NCBI GenBank assembly: GCA_001414345.1
Contig: LLCB01000222.1
Span: forward strand, 36,595-100,594
DNA: 64,000 bases
Origin: Hymenoscyphus infarciens
Lineage: Eukaryota > Ascomycota > Leotiomycetes > Helotiales > Helotiaceae
Direction: 5' to 3'
Below are positions 1-11,036 of this stretch, in pieces. A program made the translations under genes and the position numbers. Within the stretch, counting starts at the first letter, position 1. Every line of letters begins with the position of its first letter. The notes beneath the pieces are model-generated. The model saw only the letters and a list, made by a program, of their open reading frames with translations. It was not told the DNA's origin and ran no database searches.

Positions 1-355
1 GAGCGTGGAAATCGAAGGCATCTGCTGTCCAAGCGAAGAAACCGCAAACGAAAAAGAGCCACTTGAGAATGTAAGTATTTCTCTGGGTATGCAAATAATC
101 GGTAGCCAAGTCTTGCCATCCAGAGCAAGACTGCGTTAGGATGGGGTAACTTACATCACGAGCGCTCAACTGTGCCAATAAAGATATGGGATTGACAAGC
201 GGTTCTGGGCTCTGCCACTCTGTGTGCTCTTCTCCAAAATCATTGGTAACAACCACTCTTTGCTTCCAGATGAATAAATCCTTCAAGCTTTGCTTGGCGG
301 TTGGCAAAATGCCCTTCGCAACAGGATCTGCTGGTTCGTAGGTGGTGGTAGACAT
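1..355 (-). CDS. jen1: JEN-type monocarboxylate/proton symporter, 5' end only
   Basis: Major-facilitator transporter importing lactate, pyruvate or similar carboxylates across the plasma membrane; partial, cut by the window start. The visible model has exon 1 at 155-355 (67 codons, ATG at 355) and exon 2 from 82 downward, with a 72-nt GTAAGT...CAG intron at 83-154. The soluble N-terminus reads MSTTTYEPADPVAKGILP, and exon 2 opens the first membrane helix with FFAWTADAFDFH. That W-T-x-DAFDF signature is typical of the JEN family. Only about 94 residues are visible, so the substrate cannot be told. The intron is also open in frame; I prefer splicing because the donor and acceptor are good and the joined product matches the family. 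Confidence 0.8.
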   Translation of the reverse strand, partial: MSTTTYEPADPVAKGILPTAKQSLKDLFIWKQRVVVTNDFGEEHTEWQSPEPLVNPISLLAQLSARDVSYPILTQSCSGWQDLATDYLHTQRNTYILKWLFFVCGFFAWTADAFDFHA

Positions 356-3300
356 GTTAGTGCCGGCTAACCTCGATGTCTTTGGGAGAGAAAAAAGATA
401 GATTATTGAAAGCTTGACTCTGTAGGCGGCTGAAGGCGGCTGTGATTCCAAGGCGGTTGGCTGGTCTACCAAGAAGATCATCAAGCCAGAATAAAGGAAA
501 GGACTTCTCAAGCTTTTATGTGTGACCCTCCGGGTAGTCTTCGGCTTGCCATTCGTGATGTGAATGGGCTTCTCCCCGAGAGGTTACCTTGGTTTGTACG
601 CAGCCAAGACGGCCAAGAGTGAACATACGGACAGCCAAGGTTCTATCGTAACATGTCGCGTAAGCTTGCACTTGAAGTTTGGGTACCCCTCATCCCCCAT
701 ACCCAATTAAATCCCCGCCCAAGATAAACAAGTGTGTGCGGGGGGACCTTGGCATAGAAAGATGGCTACGGAAAAGGTCCGAGTTCATGAAGAGCAACAA
801 GGTAAACTTCACTTTGACAACCTTGACGACCACAACTCGGACTTCCTGCCGGCCTTAGAGTCTTCACGTCAAATCTTGTGTTTTTTGCTGCCGTCTAACG
901 AAGCGAGTCTGAGCCAAGGTGAGTCGGTGAGTATCTTGCTCTTCACTTGCCTCTAGATTGGACCCATTGGTACGGTTTGACAGGAAGGAATCAACCTAGT
1001 TCGTTCTTCTGCAATGAAGCACGTGGGAAACTATCATACGACGTAGCGGGATATCATAACTTTTCCCACTCCGGAGAAGCTTGCAACATCGGTCACTGGG
1101 TGGTTGGTCTCCTTGACTGCAATGCGATAATTTATTATGAGAGATATAATGCGAAGAGTAATTGGAAAGCCATCAGCCCCGCAAGGAAGAGGAAAAGCGA
1201 GGCCAAGAGAGCTTCAATGATGTTGGCAGAAACAACGGTGAGCTTGATAATATGTGCCAATGCAACTAACTCCATATTAAAGTCTTGTTTCCAGACAGGA
1301 GGAGAAAATCGATCCAACAGAACATGAGAAAAAGCGCCCCAAAATGCCCCTCTCAATACATTTCTACGAAGCCTCCCTTTTATATCCAATGAAGGGCACA
1401 TGCACAAAATCGCAAGAAGATTCGCATCTGTAATGCACAGTCTTGAAGTGATTCCCGGTTGTGATGGATTGGAATTTTTCTTTCATGCCCCGGCTTTTTC
1501 AGTGAGCCATACACCAAACAACCCCACGCCAAATGGCTCCCACAATTCACTGCGCTGGTATTAAAAGTGGCCATCAGGACACATCTTGCCACGTGTCTCA
1601 ACAAATTGACTTGGGAATAACTGCACTGTAACTAGTGACTTCCCAGTACTTGAAAAACTGGGCACAAGTGAATGTCCACGCTGTGGCAATGGTACACGAA
1701 AATCTAGATAAACAAAAAACACCTTTGCAACACGAATTCCAACAATCTAAAACTGGCAAGAAGCTACAAATCCACTAGTTGATCTTGGAAAACTGTGCCA
1801 CTTGGCAACCTTCCCTCGATGCCTCCATGAATGACTCCATATGTGGGCCGGCAGCTGCAAGAGAACCAAGCAGTCTACATGTACGATCGCCGTTCATCAC
1901 CAACATCAGCAAGTCTCGACAGCGAAGAAAACATGCCATTCGGGAAAACTCTTCGGTCAAGATTGCTGAACTGGGTATTTCCATATCCTATTCAGAGCCT
2001 GCAGCTATACGTGACAAAGAGTATGCCAGCAGATCAATGAAAGATCAGACGGGAACCATACAATCACCTGGAATTTTCTCGATCAAGATAGCCTCCTGCT
2101 CGTCAAAAGTTCGAGTTTGAAATTCCCCTAGATGCGAGATGTCGTTTTGTGCTTCTCATCAGCTGGTCCGATTTCAGACTTCTGAAATGCAAAGCGCAAA
2201 GACCAAGAGCAGACCGCTGTGGGCCATGCTGCCCAGTGATACGGAGATGCACAACTAGCTTTGATATGACAGGACACTTTCAATTGAGCCTCTCTGCCAA
2301 TGTCATCGGGTTCTTTCGAGCCGTTCTTGGAGTCTTGGACCCCGAAAAAGTCAATCACATGAGCGCATATAAACGATGAGCTTCATTGGTGTGATGATGT
2401 TTTGAGAGGCCCCATTCTCCGAAAGAAACTTTTCTACCCGCCACGCGGGAGCGCTCGGACAGCCAGTTGGTGGCGTAGAAAGATCCGATCTTTTGATCTT
2501 TTGATCTCAACAACTCCTGCAAGTGTTGTTTCTTGCCGACGGTTTGAGTCAAGCATGTTGAGCCGCAAGATTCGTGATTTGCAGGATAGATGCATCCAGA
2601 ACCTGGGCAAAATCCCACCCTACACCAACCTCAATTTACCCCAATCCCCAGCTCTCCACTGACCCACTTGAGTCTTGATATTTCTTGGGGATTTTGGGGT
2701 GTTGGTATGACAGACCTCGACTCATTGAATCATGGTCCCTGTATCCACAGATAGGGCCAGGAGCAAGAAACAGATCGGGGAAGACCAGAATGAGGAGGGA
2801 AGGGCACGTGATGGTGTCTTGGCTGCAACAAATTCCGAGATTCTTGGGCGAGATCAAAGTGATAAGACAAACAACGCGCGTAGCAGAGAAAAATAGAAGG
2901 TCATGACAGACAACAAGTGATGTGAGTACTCGGGACTTTTGAAGAGGCTCATGGCTTGTTCATCCCTCTTTTTACGACACTAATTCGCGCAGAAAAGATG
3001 CTCAAGACCAGGCCATGAAGGGCAAGCTGATCATCTACCACGCCTCGCGTGTCTTGACTCTTATCCTCCCGTTGCCACGTCCAGAGATATGCATATGGAC
3101 CGGTTGAGTTCTCCTCCACCAAAGAATGAGGCCATCGCCAATCGCCAAGTGGCGATTTGTGCCCTCGATCGAAACTCGGAAGGTGCGCGATGTTCCGCGT
3201 CGTGCCGATAATGTGTGCTAAAGTCGAAAAGGAGGGAGCTGGAGTCGTCATGATTCGGTGTGCCGGGTCGAGCGTGGCTAGTGCTCTGTACTCTTTCTTT

Positions 3301-3599
3301 GGTATACGTTTTGTCAAGATTTCGAGCGGCTCGAAGTCGTGTTGAAGGGGAAGAGGAGAGAGGGAGAGAGGGAGGTTGACTTGCGACGATGTCGATGTTG
3401 ATGGCCGAGCGAAGCGAAGCGGAAGACTACTGTCGCGAGGCAGTTGCAACTACCAAAACCCTCAACATGATATCAGATTTACTATCAAAGTTGCAATGCA
3501 AGTGCTACTTCGTATCCCGGGCACCTGATAGATTGATTAGGTACTCTGTATTCAATTCTTCAGGTTGTCGCACTGTCGTATTCCCGCATCTCTATGATT

Positions 3600-3684
3600 C
3601 TGTCATTATTCTCTCATTATTCTCTCATTATTCTCTCATTATTCTCCAATTACTCTCCCATTACTCTCTCATTACTCCCTCATT
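3600..3684. repeat. 11-bp minisatellite, TCATTATTCTC units
   Basis: About seven to eight head-to-tail copies of TCATTATTCTC. The first four are nearly identical; later copies drift to ATTACTCTCTC. No gene overlaps it with confidence. Confidence 0.8.
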
Positions 3685-4074
3685 CGCCACCACCAAACTC
3701 GGAATGTGCAAAGCGTTCTGTTATACACTGCATACCATTGATGCACGTCATTTATAAAAGAAGTGAGTTGTTCTGCAATGGAAATTGGGGTTCCCACCAA
3801 AACATCCCAGTCCTAGCGTAGCGCACTAAAAATAGCTCCGGTTCCTGCTTTTCCGCTTTTCCTCCTCCCCTCCTCCCTCGTAAAGACACCGTAAAGAAGT
3901 GGAAGCTTCCATAACCCTCCACTTGGATGACGTTGAGAAACCACGAACACGAGAAATCTTCTCCCGACGCAAGTGCGATTGGATTGGATCAGTCCACTAT
4001 ACCTAGGTAGGTAGGTAGAAAAAGGGGTGTTGCTGATGGTTTAAGTAGAACCGGCTGCCCGGAGAAGTCTTTCT

Positions 4075-4143
4075 GTCCTCACTCACACTCTTTCTCCCTT
4101 TCCCTTTCTTCTCCCCCTCTCCCTCTCCATCTCCCTTTCTCGA
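4075..4143 (+). promoter_or_regulatory. CT-rich tract upstream of the GH17 gene
   Basis: Almost pure pyrimidine run (CTTTCTCCC, CCCTTTCCC and CTCTCC words) ending about 60 bp before the ATG at 4203. Such tracts are common in promoters and 5' leaders of strongly expressed fungal genes. The role is inferred from position and composition only. Confidence 0.45.
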
Positions 4144-4202
4144 GTCCTAACCACACCACACCACCACTCTCGTTAATACCTTAATTTTATATTTCCGTCA
4201 AT

Positions 4203-5143
4203 ATGAAGACCACCTCATACGCTTTGGCACTCGCTGCCTCCTTCTCCGGCGCAAACGCATACTGGAAGGGCTTCAACGCACAAGCGACCCTCGCCAACGG
4301 GGCTTGTAAGACACAGGCCGATTGGGAGCAAGATTTCAATGTCATGAAGGGTCTGCCAGGTGGATTCAGCAGCATTCGAGTGTACGCCTCCTCGGATTGC
4401 AACACCCTCGCCAACGCAGTTCCAGCCGCCATCAGCACCGGAGGTACGATCCTCGCATCAGTCTGGACCCAAGACGAGGGCCACTACGAAGCCGAAAAGC
4501 AAGCCCTCCTCTCGGCGGTGCAACAACATGGGGTTGGATGGCTCGTGGCCATCACCGTTGGAAGTGAGGATTTGTACCGCAAGGAGACCTCGGCCAGCAC
4601 ATTGGCCCAAAAGATCTACGATGTCCGAGGAATGATGACGACGGTCAATGGCGGATCTGCCATTGAAATTGGGCACGTCGATACCTGGACCGCTTGGGTT
4701 GATGGAGCAAACGAGGATGTTATCCGCGCATGCGATTTCGTCGGTACCGACGGCTATCCATACTTCCAAACCACCCAAAACAACCCAATCGACCAAGGTT
4801 CCAACCTCTTCTGGGAGTCGACCCAGGCCGTTCGCGATGTGGTCAACAGAGTTAAGCCAGGAGCCTGGGTCTGGATCACCGAGGTACCTTTTCTTTCCCA
4901 GAAAACACACGAGGAAGCATTTAAACTAATTTCCCAATCTAGTCCGGATGGCCCACTGCTGGTCCAACCGAAAACCAAGCCGTTCCAAGCGTCCAGAATG
5001 CCCAACGATACTGGTCCGAGGTTGCATGTGCTGCCTTCGCCGCTGGCCACACCTTCTGGTACACCCTCCAAGATTTCGCGGCCAGCCCATCCTTCGGAGT
5101 CCTCGATGCGAACTTCAACCCTATCTACAACTTGGCTTGTTAA
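4203..5143 (+). CDS. Secreted GH17 beta-1,3-glucanase/glucanosyltransferase (Bgl2 type)
   Basis: Cleaves or rearranges beta-1,3-glucan in the cell wall. Two exons, 4203-4883 and 4943-5143, give 293 residues, usual for Bgl2-like enzymes. The signal peptide is about residues 1-19 (cleavage after GANA). Family motifs visible are GFNAQ near the start, ITVGSE with the likely acid/base Glu122, and TESGWPTAG with the likely nucleophile Glu227. The C-terminus (FWYTLQDF...NLAC) stops without a GPI signal, so the enzyme is probably secreted or wall-trapped. The 59-nt intron falls directly after the codon for Glu227. Without splicing the frame runs on to 5147 but loses the GWP motif and C-terminal domain, so splicing is needed for a functional enzyme. 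A CT-rich promoter tract precedes the start. Confidence 0.93.
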
Positions 5144-6400
5144 GTGATGGCAATGGGATGGGTTTCACACGAGCATTGCGCGGTATAAGCATAACGGCCG
5201 AAACATAGAATAGTAATCTTAATATTAATCAACCAATTTTATGGGACTCTGCTGTCTTTCCTGCTGTTGGAGGTTGACAATCATTCTCTTCCAACACCTT
5301 GCATTTCAATGCTTGTTTATCCCCACCATCACCTTTCTCACCTTCCCTGAAGAATTGCAAAAGCGCGAAAGGAATCTACTTGACATGCCTGCTTCTCACG
5401 GAGATTGCAGCGAACCCCAAACCCAACCCGACGCCCAGTCTCCCGGAAACCATCCCCGACTCGCGCTCAGTCCTCGAAACCTTTCCAAGCCAAGTTCAGA
5501 CGAGTCGAGGCATTGATTTAGGTTTCGCAATGGTTCGCGGTTCGCGGTTCGCCTCGCCGGTTCCAGCCAGCTCCCTTTTTGACAGCTCTTGGCGGGGAGG
5601 TTGGGATTGGGAGCCTGGGTTTTGTTTGGGTGGGTTTTTACTTCTGGGTCTGGATGTGAGAAAGAAAGTGTTTTCCTTGGTACTTAGTATAAAGGAGGTT
5701 GGAGCGGTTTTTAGTATATGCGTATGTTTGTTGTGGATTTGTTTTAGGGGAGGGGTTGGGTTGGTGTTGAGTCGGGGTGAGGTGAGGTGGAGAGGGGGTT
5801 CTTGGGGTTCTTGGGGTTCTTGGGGTTAGAGATGGGTTAGAGATGGAGTTTTTTTTCCAAGAGTTTGGAGGGGAGTGGGGTTTGGAGGGAGTTACTTGGT
5901 CGTTATTTTTCATGGTGCTTGTGGTTAGGAGGAAAACTGGTCTCATTCGTGGGCGAGTTGCTGTCTTGATTAGGTAGGTCGTGGTCTTATTCTTAGCTCT
6001 CGAGTCTTAAATGGCTTCCTTCTATTGTATTGTATTGCTTTTTTCCGGCTGGAGTAATCGTTGGTCTCTCGACTGGTTTTTGGGGTTTTCTACTTACTAT
6101 TCTACACACTATTCTACGTACTATTCCCTCGTTCGCTACCTACTTCCTAGTACTCGTTTTATTGGAACTTGAGTGTGTATTTGAATCAACGTAGGAACAT
6201 TTCCCTCCTTCGCGACCAATTGGATCATTCCAGCCCACCTTTTATATCCTCATCCAAAGAGATTTTTTGGGCACAAGAAGCTTGGTCATTCATTGTTCTC
6301 GGGCACCTAAGCACCTGCCTCTCTCTTTTCAAAGATTGTGCAAAACCTTTAGCATAATTGAGACTTGGGGTACTATTAGAGATGGGCTAGGAGAAGTACA
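5144..6400. other. Intergenic region downstream of the GH17 gene
   Basis: No supported gene. An ORF at 5299-5829 is low-complexity and shadows repeats. There is a short tandem of GGGTTCTT units at 5797-5826 and GGTTCGC direct repeats near 5530-5550. Composition falls towards AT after about 6350. Confidence 0.5.
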
Positions 6401-6760
6401 AACTTGGTTTCTTAATTCTCCTATGCATGCTTCTGAATAGATAGCTAGCTATGATTCTCCCAAGGTATGTTATATAATAAGATAAGATAGAAGAGTGTTG
6501 AGGAATAAGAGCCGATCGATCCTCTCAAGTTAATTTTGTTTATAGCACTTTTACTTGATCTTACCTACCTTCTATAAAGAAGAAACTATAACGTATTGGA
6601 ATATTCAGAGAACGAGAATTGTAAAAAAAGTACGGCTGGCTTGAATTATATGTCTCTCTTCATTCATTATTTTTGTCGCTTTATTAGGGGGTGATGATCA
6701 ATAGAGCGGGTTTAGTAAAAAAAGGCTGGAGAATAAGTCTCAATTACTTTCTTTTTGTTA

Positions 6761-7240
6761 TAGTGAGTTGCGAGTTAAGCTTCCCTTTTGAGGATATTTT
6801 ATAAACCGTGCGTTTTTAGATTTTTTTTTTTACCTAGATACTCTTTCCTTCTTTCCTTCTTTACTTAATAATAACATATAGTATTATATCCTTAGGAATA
6901 GATAATAAGAGCTCTATAATTCCTTTCTTACTCTATAAACTTTTTAGGAAGAAAACAGACACTTAGATATAAGGTCTTAGTAGAATTATAGAGGTATAAA
7001 AAAAATTTATAAAAAGAGGGTTATCTAAGAATTAAGTTTAATCTTATTATACTTAGTTAGATAGAGTAATAAATAGAGAGGAGGTATAAGAAGATATAAT
7101 AGTTCTTTCTAGCTAGGTCTATATCTTAAAGAGTACTTTAGGTTTCTGTTTTCTAAAATAAATAAAGAAAAAATAAATTTTCTAAAAACGCACGGTTTAT
7201 AAAATATCGTTAAAAGGGAAGCTTAACTCGTAACTCACAG
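6761..7240. mobile_element. Foldback/MITE-like element with about 60-bp terminal inverted repeats
   Basis: The left end (6761-6820) contains GTGAGTTGCGAGTTAAGC and then a shared block with ATAAACCGTGCGTTTTTAGA. The right end (7181-7240) is its reverse complement, with only a few mismatches over about 60 bp. A TA dinucleotide lies just outside each end (6759-6760 and 7241-7242), compatible with a TA target duplication of the Tc1/mariner kind. The interior is AT-rich and non-coding, so the element is non-autonomous or decayed. Confidence 0.75.
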
Positions 7241-7282
7241 TACCGTGGCAATGTTGTTAGGTGTTATCGATGCATACATTTT

Positions 7283-7464
7283 AGATCGTGGAGAGAGTAG
7301 CGAAGACAAAGCCATTTCTAGGATTCGATGCGCCGCGATTGGAAGACATTCATGATCGTAAAGCCGACTCCAAGCTCACAAAAACCGACAAGGAGAGGCA
7401 GATCTATGATCTGGCTGGGGAAATTTTGAGTGACGTTGAGAAGTATGCTAAAAAATTGAAGTGA
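7283..7464 (+). pseudogene. Isolated coding-like fragment, unknown
   Basis: After a TTTTAG acceptor-like site the frame reads VERVAKTKPFLGFDAPRLED and on to AEILSDVEKYAKKLK-like text before a TGA. It is charged, protein-like sequence inside an AT-rich block, with no start codon or partner exon. Probably a relic exon, perhaps of the same broken gene as 8063-8628. Confidence 0.35.
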
Positions 7465-8062
7465 GTATGGGTTCTTCCACGAAATGGAGTGTCCGGAACT
7501 AACATTCTCGATAGCTAGGGAAGGTTCATTCTTTTTCTTATTTCAAACTCGACGGTTCTTGAGGGATGGGGTGTATATTATAATAAGTGAAAAAAGGAAG
7601 ATGGGCTTTTTGTTTGTTTGCCCGTCATGTAAGCCATGATGTATGAGAAGCGCCAGTATATATTCAATAAAAGCGTCTGATTCTTATATATATTATGATT
7701 GTAATACCTGGTTTCTTGCTTAGTGCTTAGTCCCCTAAATCTCAACTTCCCTCCCTACACTAACACTCTTTGCTTTTAACAACTATCTCTGTGAGCTTTA
7801 ACTTCGTCTCATAACTCCATTTCTTAATATCAACCTACTTAAATAAACAGTGCTCTTCTTGTAGGGTTGCTCTCTAAGCAACTTAAACCGATCACTAAAC
7901 TGCTGGACATGTACTCATGAAAGTAAGAATGTTAAACTTTAAAAAGAGGGTAAAACAGAAGACATCTCCTTTACTATCTAATTGCTAGAAGTTAGGGTAA
8001 GTTGGTACTATATAACCTCCTAGTTTTGCTAACGGAAGGTGTAAAGCTAAGGCGAAGTCGAA

Positions 8063-8628
8063 ATGTTGAAGTTTGCAAATACCTACAAAGAAGAACCAGA
8101 TGAAATAACCGATGAAGATGACGTGTAAGTTTGTTACTATAAGCTGATACTCTTGCTAAACTTAGCTGTCAAGTTCATACGTCGAAAATTCTAGCGAGAG
8201 GAAGATGAAGACGACGATGATGATAGTGTTATAGTTTCTAGTAAAGTGAATAAAGAGATAGAGGGGGTTGAAGTTGAAGCTAAGGAAGGACCTAAAGCAC
8301 ACGAAAACCAAGGCCTTGGAGCTCACCAAGTCGCTAAGTATGTGGGTATCTCATCCCGCTCAAAGCAAGAGACGCTGAGATTGCCAATAAAAGGAAGGCT
8401 TTTGCAGGACTAGAGGCTCGTTCCAAACAGGTAGATCTAGTCATTGCGACACTTCTTGGAGCCACCAATTCATCACTTGCGCGTGTCGAAGAAACCGACA
8501 AGTAACAGGCCCTTTGCGGACTTCGAGATACGGCGATTGAAGTTTATACTTAAATTCTCAAAGATGACTTAAAGAGCCGCCATCCCCAGATTTCCGGCGA
8601 GGACACCAGGGGAGGTAGGAATTCGTAA
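8063..8628 (+). pseudogene. RIP-broken gene for an acidic, helical protein
   Basis: An ATG at 8063 opens MLKFANTYKEEPDEITDEDD. An intron-like GTAAGT...CTAG follows, then an acidic exon (EEDEDDDDSVIVSSKVNKE). After a frame change near 8340 one frame runs from about 8355 to 8628 (ARDAEIANKRKAFAGLEARS onward), interrupted by TAA at 8503 and TAA at 8551 before a final TAA at 8626. Both internal stops are single C-to-T steps from CAA (Gln), the change RIP produces. The family is not recognised; a transposon-borne or duplicated host gene are both possible. Confidence 0.5.
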
Positions 8629-9540
8629 CTAGCGAATAGTTAACTAACTCTCTACTACTCCTTCTATTATTTATCTAAGACTTAATAAATCGATTATATT
8701 ATCCTAAAAGGCTTAAATAATTGGATTTTTATTATATTTATTGTTCTAAAGGAGTTAGAACAAGTATAGAAGTGTAAGTACTTCGAGAATACAGTCACGA
8801 ATAATGCAGCCCCGGGTAAGGAGGTATCTTCAGCTAATGCTAAGAAGTTGCAAAAAATATAGATAAAATATAAGACTTAGCACTTACACGACATTAGGTT
8901 TCTATAGCTAACATCTATAGTTAACTTTAGCAAATTCTTCCTTTTTCTCTTTAGCATAAGCTTTCGCCTTGTATAAGGTATCTTCTGAGACCTAAAATTT
9001 GTTTTCATGTTCACGTCAAGAGCCAAATATGTTTATAGGGAGTATCTAAGGAAGTAGCAGATATCGCAGTTGTTGAAAACCGGAAGAAGGGCTTTTCATT
9101 TGTTCACCCGTCATAGAAGTCCTGAACTTGCCTGAAAAGCGGTCCCATATACTACGTAAAGATATTTTATTCTTATTCATCGCATGCTCTAAAGAAAGAT
9201 GACTCCTTCGCTGAAGTAAAAAAAGGTTACCGCTCTTTCTCACCCATTTTATACCCATCTATCACATCACCGAGGTATCGAATATTTTTAAGCATTGTTC
9301 CGCATAGTTCAGGGAATTGAGAGATTCTATTCTTTTGAAACATCTAGAAAACTGGAAATCCAACAAGAAATTCAGGATAAATACATAATGCGACTACTCT
9401 CAAAGAATCTTACTCTTTATTGTAGAAATTGTTAGAAATGTTTGATATTCTCCAGACACGAAATCCACAATCTTCTCAACATCTCCTCTTCTTCGTATTT
9501 CTCTTATACGGTACCTCCATACTCGGCCCCATTCCCACTC

Positions 9541-9752
9541 GACAACTTCAAATAGCTAGAGAAAACGGTTATTAGTGTACGTTTCCCTATTTTCAATTCA
9601 CACACGTGGACTGACCGAACAAAAGCAGAATACCAAATACTACCCCAGGAATAATAAGTAGAAGTAAAGAGTTAGGACGATGGTAGGTTGATGAGGACGT
9701 TGCAGCGATTGTGGAATGTAGTTCCTTGTGTAGTAGGTACTAGCATTCATTT
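9541..9752 (-). pseudogene. Possible decayed copy of the neighbouring single-TM gene
   Basis: On the minus strand one frame reads TSSSTYHRPNSLLLLIIPGV and then VFGILLLFG (about 9608-9700). This closely resembles the membrane segment IIVPSVVFGVLFLL of the gene at 9820-10145. A CTCTAG acceptor at about 9557 would join a short tail. The frame lacks an ATG (TAG about 90 nt upstream; the ATG at 9752 is in another frame), so the copy looks broken or needs an unseen first exon. Confidence 0.35.
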
Positions 9753-9819
9753 TGCTGGTCTCAGAGAGAGTCATAAATACTTGAGATTGAGGATGACAAG
9801 TTTAATTTCAATCGTGATG

Positions 9820-10145
9820 TCAACGATGTCCTATCTCATTCAGCCCCAGTTGAGGACCTGGCTTCTTCCAGGGTTTGTTCCATGAAGCAGCACAAACACA
9901 TATAACCACTACAATATATGGAAAAATTAGGTCTCATTCGTTAGGAGCCGTATACCCAAACACTTACAGAGCAAAAACAGGACACCAAATACCACACTAG
10001 GGACAATTATCGCAACAAGCAAAATATTCTTATATAGCGAGGCTGCTGAAGCAAGTCGAGCATTCGCTATCGCTTCTTGCTCTGGTGAAATTGTGGAGTT
10101 TGAGTTTGAGTTGTAGTTGCGGTGTGGGATGACCATTGGTGGCAT
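9820..10145 (-). CDS. Small single-pass membrane protein, unrecognised (copy A)
   Basis: Two exons, 9968-10145 and 9820-9908, joined over a 59-nt intron with GTAAGT donor, CTAAC branch and TGTAG acceptor; 88 residues. The N-terminal part (about 1-38) is Asn/Ser-rich with NSNSNST, giving an N-glycosylation sequon, and has no signal peptide. One membrane helix follows at about 42-66 (ILLVAIIVPSVVFGVLFLLL). A short tail (SWNKPWKKPGPQLGLNEIGHR) is basic near the membrane. Unspliced, the frame ends after 72 residues with a less natural tail. A likely decayed copy lies just downstream. Function unknown; the layout resembles 19400-19637 and 21456-21926. Confidence 0.55.
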
Positions 10146-11036
10146 TTTTGGGAATGAGTGGGTTGCGGATATGTTCTTAACGGAATTGTGTGAGATTATT
10201 TTGGGGGCAGGAATAGGCCAGGTTGAAATATGGGTTTGGAGAGTCGTAGGAACCTTTTAGTGTGCTCGTTCGTGTCTCCGCATAGCCTAGTGTTTTAATT
10301 TTCATGTTGATAACAAACCATTAAGCGAGTAGTTCGTTGTTGAGAGACTACATTCAAGGCAGTAAATACTTTAGCTATTATTGTTCAACCTTTGTAGGAT
10401 AACTCATGCAAATTATCCTAAATACTTAGCACGATTTAAAATTACCCTATACAATTAAAACAGTCGCCTTCAATTAAGGAAGAAAGCAGCTGTGAAAGGT
10501 TATTCTAATTCAGGACGCAATTTCCACTCTTTGGAAGTTGTTTCCTGCCAAACGAAATAGCCAATAGTTTTGTTGATGAGTCTATCGCGAGGAAGCCCTA
10601 TCTAATTTAGTCAACCCTCTCTGAAAAGTATCAATGGGCGGACCCCGCAGTAAGCATGAGAGAGTTTCCCCAGGATGTGGCCCCCACATTCGGTGCCTCC
10701 TCGGAAGACCCCGTATGTCTACTACATCTCCGAGCCTGGTGAAGATTCGTCCTCAGCTTCATACTTTCCATTCTTTTGCGACAGGCGGGCCAACTCGACG
10801 TGGTATGCAGGCATACACTTCAATTAATATTAATACAGTGCGCAGCAACCTCACCGTCCGTCAAAGTCACCGTCACCGTCACCGTCTCCCAATCGCGGTG
10901 AACCTCGACCTTCTCCCACCTCGACCTTCTCCTACCTACCTACCTACCTACCTACCTACCTACCTACCTACCTACTCGAGGACTCGTACCCCGCAGAAAC
11001 AACGTTAACCTACAGACGCATTTGGAGGACGGGAAA
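10146..11036. other. Intergenic and leader region with CCTA microsatellite
   Basis: No supported gene. An ORF at 10634-11008 is low-complexity and ends in the repeat. At 10931-10974 there are about eleven CCTA units, about 60 bp before the ATG at 11037, so the repeat may lie in the 5' leader of that gene. Confidence 0.5.
10931..10974. repeat. (CCTA)n microsatellite, about 11 units
   Basis: Perfect tetranucleotide run just upstream of the gene at 11037. Its length is likely variable between isolates. Confidence 0.9.

Larger units (their letters stand above)
356..4202. other. 3.8-kb interval with no recognisable gene
   Basis: Long intergenic stretch between the JEN start and the GH17 gene. 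It holds only short ORFs without family signatures. One possible split ORF (762-918 joined to 957-1327) needs a 38-nt intron, too short to trust. A minus-strand ORF at 2949-3449 lacks a convincing start. An 11-bp tandem repeat lies at 3600-3684 and a short GTAG repeat at 4003-4018. Base composition is balanced, unlike the RIP blocks. Confidence 0.5.
6400..9540. other. AT-rich, RIP-type relic block 1
   Basis: Visibly AT-rich, with long A and T runs and frequent stops in all frames. It contains a foldback element (6761-7240), a coding-like remnant (7283-7464), a broken gene (8063-8628) and a pair of diverged direct repeats at 7600-7670 and 9075-9145. A small ORF at 9046-9258 (minus) is one of those repeat copies. 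I see no intact gene. Confidence 0.7.

Noticed and set aside
762..1327. Possible two-exon gene starting MATEKVRVHEEQQ
   Set aside because: It needs a 38-nt intron, below the usual fungal minimum, and no family feature or conserved motif supports it.
2949..3449. 166-codon minus-strand ORF
   Set aside because: It starts without ATG, is low-complexity at the N-terminus, and has no motif or splice support.
5797..5826. GGGTTCTT tandem as a telomere-like tract
   Set aside because: The unit is not a TTAGGG variant, the run is very short and it is internal.
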